From Delftia tsuruhatensis (GTDB lineage: Bacteria > Pseudomonadota > Gammaproteobacteria > Burkholderiales > Burkholderiaceae_C): 64,000 bases of DNA. The translations under genes were made by a program, and so were the position numbers. Below, piece by piece: positions 59,783 through 64,000 of the stretch. Under the pieces are notes generated by a model. That model saw nothing but the letters and a program-made list of their open reading frames with translations. It was not told where the DNA came from and did no database searches. The stretch covers positions 2,956,501 through 3,020,500 of the forward strand of contig NZ_LR813084.1 in the NCBI RefSeq assembly GCF_903815225.1. Direction: 5' to 3'. Numbering within the stretch: position 1 is the first letter of the stretch; every line of letters starts with the position of its first letter.

Positions 59783-62095
59783 ATGGGGACGTCGAACGCC
59801 ATGAACTCCCTGCATTCCACCCTGGGCCGCGAGACGGCCCAGGTCACGTCCCTGTCCAAGGTGCTGGGCCGTGCCCGGTACGCAGGCGATCTCAAGCTGC
59901 CCGGCATGCTGCATGCCAAGGTACTGCGCAGCCCCTATCCGCATGCGCGTATCGTGCGCATCGACACAAGGGCCGCGCTGGCCTTGCCGGGCGTGAAGGC
60001 CGTGCTGACCGGAGCCGACGCGCCCCGTACCCCCTGGGGCGTGAGCCACAAGGAGCGGCGCATCCTGGCCGATGGCCTAGTGCGCTTCGCGGGCGAGGAG
60101 GTCGCTGCCGTGGCCGCCGCCACCGAGGAGATCGCGCGGGACGCGCTGGACCTGATCGAGGTCGAGTACGAGGAACTGCCGGCCATTCTCTCGCCCGAGG
60201 AGGCCCTCGACGAAGAGGCTCCCGGCGTGCATCCGGGCCGGGGCAATGTCGCGCACGAGATCCGCTTCGAGCGCGGCGATCCCGATGCCGGCTTCGCGGC
60301 CAGCGCCCTCGTGCACGAAGCCACCTACACCACCCACGCCCAGTACCCGGGGTACCTGGAGCCCATGGCCACGCTGGCGTCCATCGACGCCGAGGGCCGG
60401 CTGCTGGTGCAGACCTCCACGCAGTCGGTGTTCCTGGCGCGGGCCCGGCTGGCGGCCGCGCTGGAGCGGCCCGTCTCCAGCATCCGCGTGGTGCAGGCCA
60501 CCACGGGCGGCGGTTTCGGCGGCAAGATCATCGAGGACGACAACCAGTTGCTCGCCGGCCTGCTGGCCCTGCGCACGGGCCGGCCGGTGCGCCTGGTGAA
60601 CACGCGGCTGGAGGACTTCCTGGCCTGCTGCTCCAGCGTGCCCGAGCGCATCACGCTCAAGCTGGGCATGGCCGCCGATGGCCGCATCCTGGCCAAGCAG
60701 GTGCGCATCCTTGCCGAGTGCGGCGCCTATGCGGGCCTGTCGGCCGAGGTCATGCACGTCAGCGCCATGCGCAGCGACAACATGCACCGTCTGGCCAACG
60801 TGCGCTCGCACGCCACCCTGGTCTACAGCCACACCCCGCCGCACGGGGCGTTCCGGGGCTTCGGCGGCACGCAGATGCTGTTCGCACTCAACAGCCACAT
60901 CGATGCCATGGCCGGGCAACTGGGCCTGGACCCGGCCGAGGTGCACAGGCGCAATGCGGTCGAGGCCGGGGACGTGACCGTGCACGGCTGGAAGATCGGC
61001 AGCGCCGGCCTCAAGGAATGCATAGACCAGGCCACCGAGGCCATCGGCTGGAGCGCCCGGCGAGCCCGGCCCCGTGATGCTTGCGGCGTCCGGCGCCGGG
61101 GCCTGGGCATGGCCGCTGCCATGCATGTCAGCGGCAACCGCACCATGGGTAACTGGGATGGCTCCACCGTGGGCCTGCGCATCCACGAGGATGGCCAGGT
61201 GCTGGTGCTCAGCGGCGAGTGCGACATGGGGCAGGGCGCCATGACCATGCTCGGCCAGATCGTGGCCCATGAGTTGACGCTGCCCCTGTCCCGCGTGCGC
61301 GTGGCGCCGCCCGACACCGACAGCGTTCCCTTTGCCATCGGCTCGCTGGCTTCGCGCGTGACCATGGCGGCGGGCAATGCCGCCATCGGCGCCGCGCGGG
61401 CCGCGCGCGACAAGCTGCTGGCCCTGGGCGCCCAGTTGCTGGAGGCCGGATTGGACGATCTGGAACTGGCCGATGGCCAGGTGCGCGTTCGCGGCACGGA
61501 CCGCGCCCTGGGCATGGCCGAACTGGCGCGCCAGCACATCTGGCGACATGGCGGCGAAGGCATACAGGTCAGCCATACCTGGGATGCCCAGACCCGAATG
61601 CACGACGACCAGCTGTACGGCAACATCGCCCCGGCATACTCCTTCGCGGCCCAGGCCGTGGAGGTCGAGGTCGATACCGAGACCGGCCAGGTGACGGTGC
61701 TCGACAGCTATGTGGCCGACGACTGCGGCAAGGCTCTCAACCCCGTCGCCATCCATGGCCAGACGAACGGAGCCACGGTGCAGGCCATGGGCTGGGCGCT
61801 GTACGAGCAACTGCACCTGGAAGGCGGGCGCCTGGCCAACGGCAATTTCGCCGACTACACCATGCCCACGGCCGATGCCGTGCCGCTGCTGCGCGGCGGC
61901 TTCGTCGAATCCAACGACCCCAACGGTCCCTATGGCGCCAAGGGGGCCAGCGAGACGGCCATCCTGCCCGGGGCACCGGCCATTGCCAACGCCGTCCACG
62001 ACGCCATCGGCGTGCGCATCCGCGACCTGCCGATCACGCCTGAAAAAATCCTGGCCGCGCTGCGCGCACGGGCCGAGGAGCAAGACCATGCATGA
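59783..62095 (+). CDS. xanthine dehydrogenase family molybdopterin-binding subunit
   Basis: The 770-residue large subunit of a molybdenum hydroxylase. Family motifs: TGGGFGGK (Moco binding), GAFRGFGGTQ, and near the C-terminus KGASE with Glu724, the base that activates the Mo-OH group. The family hydroxylates N-heterocycles, aldehydes or aromatic acyl substrates with water as the oxygen source. Subunit order (large, FAD, Fe-S) is like many catabolic members such as nicotinate- or hydroxybenzoyl-CoA-type enzymes; substrate unknown. ATG at 59783 begins 1 nt after the Bug stop; 59801 is an alternative start. Confidence 0.93.
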   Translation: MGTSNAMNSLHSTLGRETAQVTSLSKVLGRARYAGDLKLPGMLHAKVLRSPYPHARIVRIDTRAALALPGVKAVLTGADAPRTPWGVSHKERRILADGLVRFAGEEVAAVAAATEEIARDALDLIEVEYEELPAILSPEEALDEEAPGVHPGRGNVAHEIRFERGDPDAGFAASALVHEATYTTHAQYPGYLEPMATLASIDAEGRLLVQTSTQSVFLARARLAAALERPVSSIRVVQATTGGGFGGKIIEDDNQLLAGLLALRTGRPVRLVNTRLEDFLACCSSVPERITLKLGMAADGRILAKQVRILAECGAYAGLSAEVMHVSAMRSDNMHRLANVRSHATLVYSHTPPHGAFRGFGGTQMLFALNSHIDAMAGQLGLDPAEVHRRNAVEAGDVTVHGWKIGSAGLKECIDQATEAIGWSARRARPRDACGVRRRGLGMAAAMHVSGNRTMGNWDGSTVGLRIHEDGQVLVLSGECDMGQGAMTMLGQIVAHELTLPLSRVRVAPPDTDSVPFAIGSLASRVTMAAGNAAIGAARAARDKLLALGAQLLEAGLDDLELADGQVRVRGTDRALGMAELARQHIWRHGGEGIQVSHTWDAQTRMHDDQLYGNIAPAYSFAAQAVEVEVDTETGQVTVLDSYVADDCGKALNPVAIHGQTNGATVQAMGWALYEQLHLEGGRLANGNFADYTMPTADAVPLLRGGFVESNDPNGPYGAKGASETAILPGAPAIANAVHDAIGVRIRDLPITPEKILAALRARAEEQDHA

Positions 62096-62975
62096 CTTCG
62101 ATTTCCTGGAACCAGCCACGGTGGCCGAGGCCAGCCGGCTGCTGGCCGAACTGGGCGAGGACTGCCGCGTGATCGCCGGTGGCACCGCGCTGATGCTGGG
62201 CATGCGCCAGCGCATGCTGGCGCCCACCCATCTGGTGTCGCTGGCCGGCATAGGGGCCCTGCACGGGCTGGACTTCGATCCGCAGCGCGGCCTGCGCATA
62301 GGCGCCCTGGTGCGGCATGCCGAACTGGCGGCATCGCCGCTGGTGCAGCAGCGCTATCCGGTGCTGGCCGGCATGGCGCAGCGCATGGCCAACCCCCAGG
62401 TACGCAACCAGGGCACGGTGGGCGGCAACCTCTGCTACGCCGATCCGTCCACCGACCCTCCCGGCTGCCTGATGGCGCTGGACGCCCAGGTCGTGCTGGC
62501 CAGTGCGCGGGGCGAGCGCGTTCTGGGCATCGAGGACTTTCTTGTCGACTACTACACCACCGCACTGGACAGCGACGAGATCGTCAGCGAGGTCCGCGTG
62601 CCGCCCATGGCGCAGGGGCGCAGCGGGGTCCATACGCGCTTTCTGCGTACGGCCGCCGAACACCGACCATTGGTCAGCGTGGCCCTGGTTGCGGACACCG
62701 CCGATGGCGTCTGCCGCGATGCGCGCCTGGTGGTGGGCGCTTCCACGCCCATTCCCGCACGGCAGCGGCGCGCCGAGGCCTTTCTCGAAGGGCGTGACGT
62801 CACCTGGGCCGTGGCGGTCGAGGCGGCCCGCATCGTTGCGGCCGACATCACGCCGGTGTCCGACACGCGCGGCTCGGCGGATTTCCGCCGCGCGATGGTG
62901 CGTGTGAATGTACGCCGCACCGTGGCCGGGCTGTTCGGCCTGGACATGGCCATGGAGCCGGGAGAAATGCAATGA
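62088..62975 (+). CDS. FAD-binding subunit of molybdenum hydroxylase
   Basis: A 295-residue FAD-binding subunit (CoxM/XdhB-like). FAD contacts are visible in VIAGGTALMLGMRQRM (about 28-43) and in NQGTVGGNLCYADPSTDPP (about 106-124). It passes electrons from the Fe-S subunit to the final acceptor. It lacks the extra 4Fe-4S loop of 4-hydroxybenzoyl-CoA reductase beta subunits, which argues against that enzyme. The ATG at 62088 overlaps the large-subunit stop by 8 nt. Confidence 0.93.
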   Translation: MHDFDFLEPATVAEASRLLAELGEDCRVIAGGTALMLGMRQRMLAPTHLVSLAGIGALHGLDFDPQRGLRIGALVRHAELAASPLVQQRYPVLAGMAQRMANPQVRNQGTVGGNLCYADPSTDPPGCLMALDAQVVLASARGERVLGIEDFLVDYYTTALDSDEIVSEVRVPPMAQGRSGVHTRFLRTAAEHRPLVSVALVADTADGVCRDARLVVGASTPIPARQRRAEAFLEGRDVTWAVAVEAARIVAADITPVSDTRGSADFRRAMVRVNVRRTVAGLFGLDMAMEPGEMQ

Positions 62976-63448
62976 GCCAGCACCGCATCGAATGCAACGT
63001 CAATGGCGAGCCCTGCAGCCTGGAGGTGCCCGCGCGCCGGCTGCTGTCCGACCTACTGCGTGACGACCTGCACCTGACCGGCACCAAGCGCGGCTGCGAG
63101 ACGGGCGTCTGCGGCGCCTGCTCGGTGTTGCTGGACGGCGAGGTGGTCAAGTCCTGCCTGATGCTGGCCGTACAGGTGCACGGCAAGGTGCTGACCACCA
63201 TCGAGGGGCTGGCCGATGGGGAGCGACTGCACCCGCTCCAGCAAAGCTTCATGCAATGCGGCGGCCTGCAGTGCGGCTATTGCACGCCGGGTTTCATCAT
63301 GGCGGCCTGCGACCTGCTGGCCCGCAAGCCCGGGCCCGGCGCCGACGAAGTGCGCCATGGCCTCAACGGAAACCTGTGCCGCTGCACGGGGTACACCCAG
63401 ATCGTGGAATCGGTCCTCGTGGCCGCGGAGAACATGCATGGAAATTGA
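62972..63448 (+). CDS. 2Fe-2S subunit of molybdenum hydroxylase
   Basis: A 158-residue iron-sulfur subunit with two clusters. The plant-type cluster uses Cys42, Cys47, Cys50 and Cys62 (CETGVCGAC...SC). The second cluster uses Cys101, Cys104, Cys136 and Cys138 (CGYC and CRC). It shuttles electrons from Mo to FAD. Its ATG overlaps the FAD-subunit stop by 4 nt (ATGA), so the three subunits are translationally coupled. Confidence 0.95.
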   Translation: MSQHRIECNVNGEPCSLEVPARRLLSDLLRDDLHLTGTKRGCETGVCGACSVLLDGEVVKSCLMLAVQVHGKVLTTIEGLADGERLHPLQQSFMQCGGLQCGYCTPGFIMAACDLLARKPGPGADEVRHGLNGNLCRCTGYTQIVESVLVAAENMHGN

Positions 63449-64000
63449 AAAGACACTCACCGTTTCGGCTCCGCGCGAGCAAGTCTGGGCCCTGCTGCTG
63501 GATCCACAGGTGATGGGTGGCGCCGTTCCGGGCATGCAGTCCATCGAAGTGATCAGCCCCACGGAATACGTGGCCGTGATGCACCAGAAGATCTCGTTCA
63601 TCAGCGCCAGATTCAAGCTGCGCACGCGCATCGTCGAGCAGCGTGCACCCGAGTACCTGCGCGTGGAGGGCACGGGTGAGGACACTTCGGTGGCCAGTTC
63701 CCTCAAGCAGCGCAGCGAGGTATTTCTGGAGGCCACGCCCGAGGGCGGCACCGCATTGCGCATCAAGGTCGATGTGGACCTGCTGGGCCGCCTGGGCGCC
63801 TTCGGCCTGAGCGTGATGAAGACCAAGGCCGACCGGATATGGGAGGAATTCGGCGCCAACCTGGCGGCGCGCATCGAACACGGCGGGTCGGTGCCTGCCG
63901 GTGCCTTGTCTGCGGACGCGGACGCGGATGCCATACCACCCGCCATGCCCGCGCCCTCGGCCGAGCCTGCACCAGAGTCCGTCTCGGTACCATGGCCCGC
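63438..64000 (+). CDS. CoxG-like SRPBCC family protein, cut by window edge
   Basis: The visible 187 codons encode a CoxG-type protein (carbon monoxide dehydrogenase subunit G family, SRPBCC fold). The start MEIEKTLTVSAPREQVWALLLDPQVMGGAVPGM is characteristic. CoxG is known to aid membrane attachment of CO dehydrogenase; here it probably serves the adjacent molybdenum hydroxylase. From about residue 150 the sequence becomes Ala/Asp/Pro-rich (linker), and a C-terminal hydrophobic anchor would lie beyond the edge. The ATG at 63438 overlaps the Fe-S gene by 11 nt. Confidence 0.88.
   Translation, partial: MEIEKTLTVSAPREQVWALLLDPQVMGGAVPGMQSIEVISPTEYVAVMHQKISFISARFKLRTRIVEQRAPEYLRVEGTGEDTSVASSLKQRSEVFLEATPEGGTALRIKVDVDLLGRLGAFGLSVMKTKADRIWEEFGANLAARIEHGGSVPAGALSADADADAIPPAMPAPSAEPAPESVSVPWP

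Noticed and set aside
1-64000. tRNA, rRNA, CRISPR arrays and insertion sequences
   Set aside because: Looked for across the window; no cloverleaf with CCA-type ends, rRNA cores, regularly spaced repeats or transposase motifs were recognised.

Overview
The window is GC-rich, densely coded bacterial chromosome from a Gram-negative betaproteobacterium. The best fit is Comamonadaceae, plausibly Delftia or a close relative. This rests on gene order (exbB-exbD-lpxK-ycaR-kdsB, waaA, xseA), on four 'Bug'-type tripartite tricarboxylate receptors, and on codon/GC style; it is an inference, because no rRNA marker is present. I saw no rRNA, tRNA, CRISPR array, insertion sequence or prophage. Both edges cut genes: kdsB on the left and a CoxG-like gene on the right.

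Layout. 1-3090 (minus): energy transduction and lipid A/Kdo genes (exbB, exbD, lpxK, a Trm112-type protein, kdsB). 3465-5627 (plus): xseA and the Fe-superoxide dismutase sodB, closed by a clear terminator. 5678-10190: two regulator/exporter divergons (DHA2 pump with LysR; MFS pump with TetR, the latter with two copies of a 17-bp operator).

10227-22245: an acid-catabolism block. A PrpR-type sigma-54 activator (13373-15391) is divergent from an operon of two Bug receptors and an isocitrate-lyase-family enzyme. About 9 kb away lies a second operon: Bug receptor, acnD-type dehydratase and prpF-type isomerase. Both operons carry the same -24/-12 element (TGGCATG-N4-TTGCA), which ties them into one likely regulon. 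Hydratase, isomerase and lyase are present but no citrate-synthase-type gene, suggesting that an imported acid is degraded. A LysR/serine-threonine dehydratase divergon sits between them.

22737-34602: a CHASE-PAS-GGDEF-EAL signalling protein, LysR/MFS divergon, FUSC exporter, EVE-domain protein, YghU-type glutathione transferase, small membrane proteins, an NlpC/P60 peptidase, an isochorismatase-like hydrolase and an alpha/beta hydrolase. 34769-39529: prpE, a phosphohexomutase and waaA. 39542-49886 (minus): a QseBC-like two-component system and a TetR-RND efflux operon followed by a Pcm-like methyltransferase, a rhodanese and a TolC-type outer membrane protein, so all parts of a tripartite pump are together.

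50012-54471: msrA and a zinc-acquisition locus (Zur-like regulator, small His/Cys-rich exported protein, small membrane protein, ZnuD-like TonB receptor with a long histidine-rich loop). 54511-58583: a degenerate tyrosine recombinase, AEC transporter, pdxH, a MocA-like nucleotidyltransferase and a MarR regulator. 58798-64000: a MarR-flanked operon with a Bug receptor, a three-subunit molybdenum hydroxylase and a CoxG-like protein, probably for hydroxylation of an imported aromatic or heterocyclic acid.
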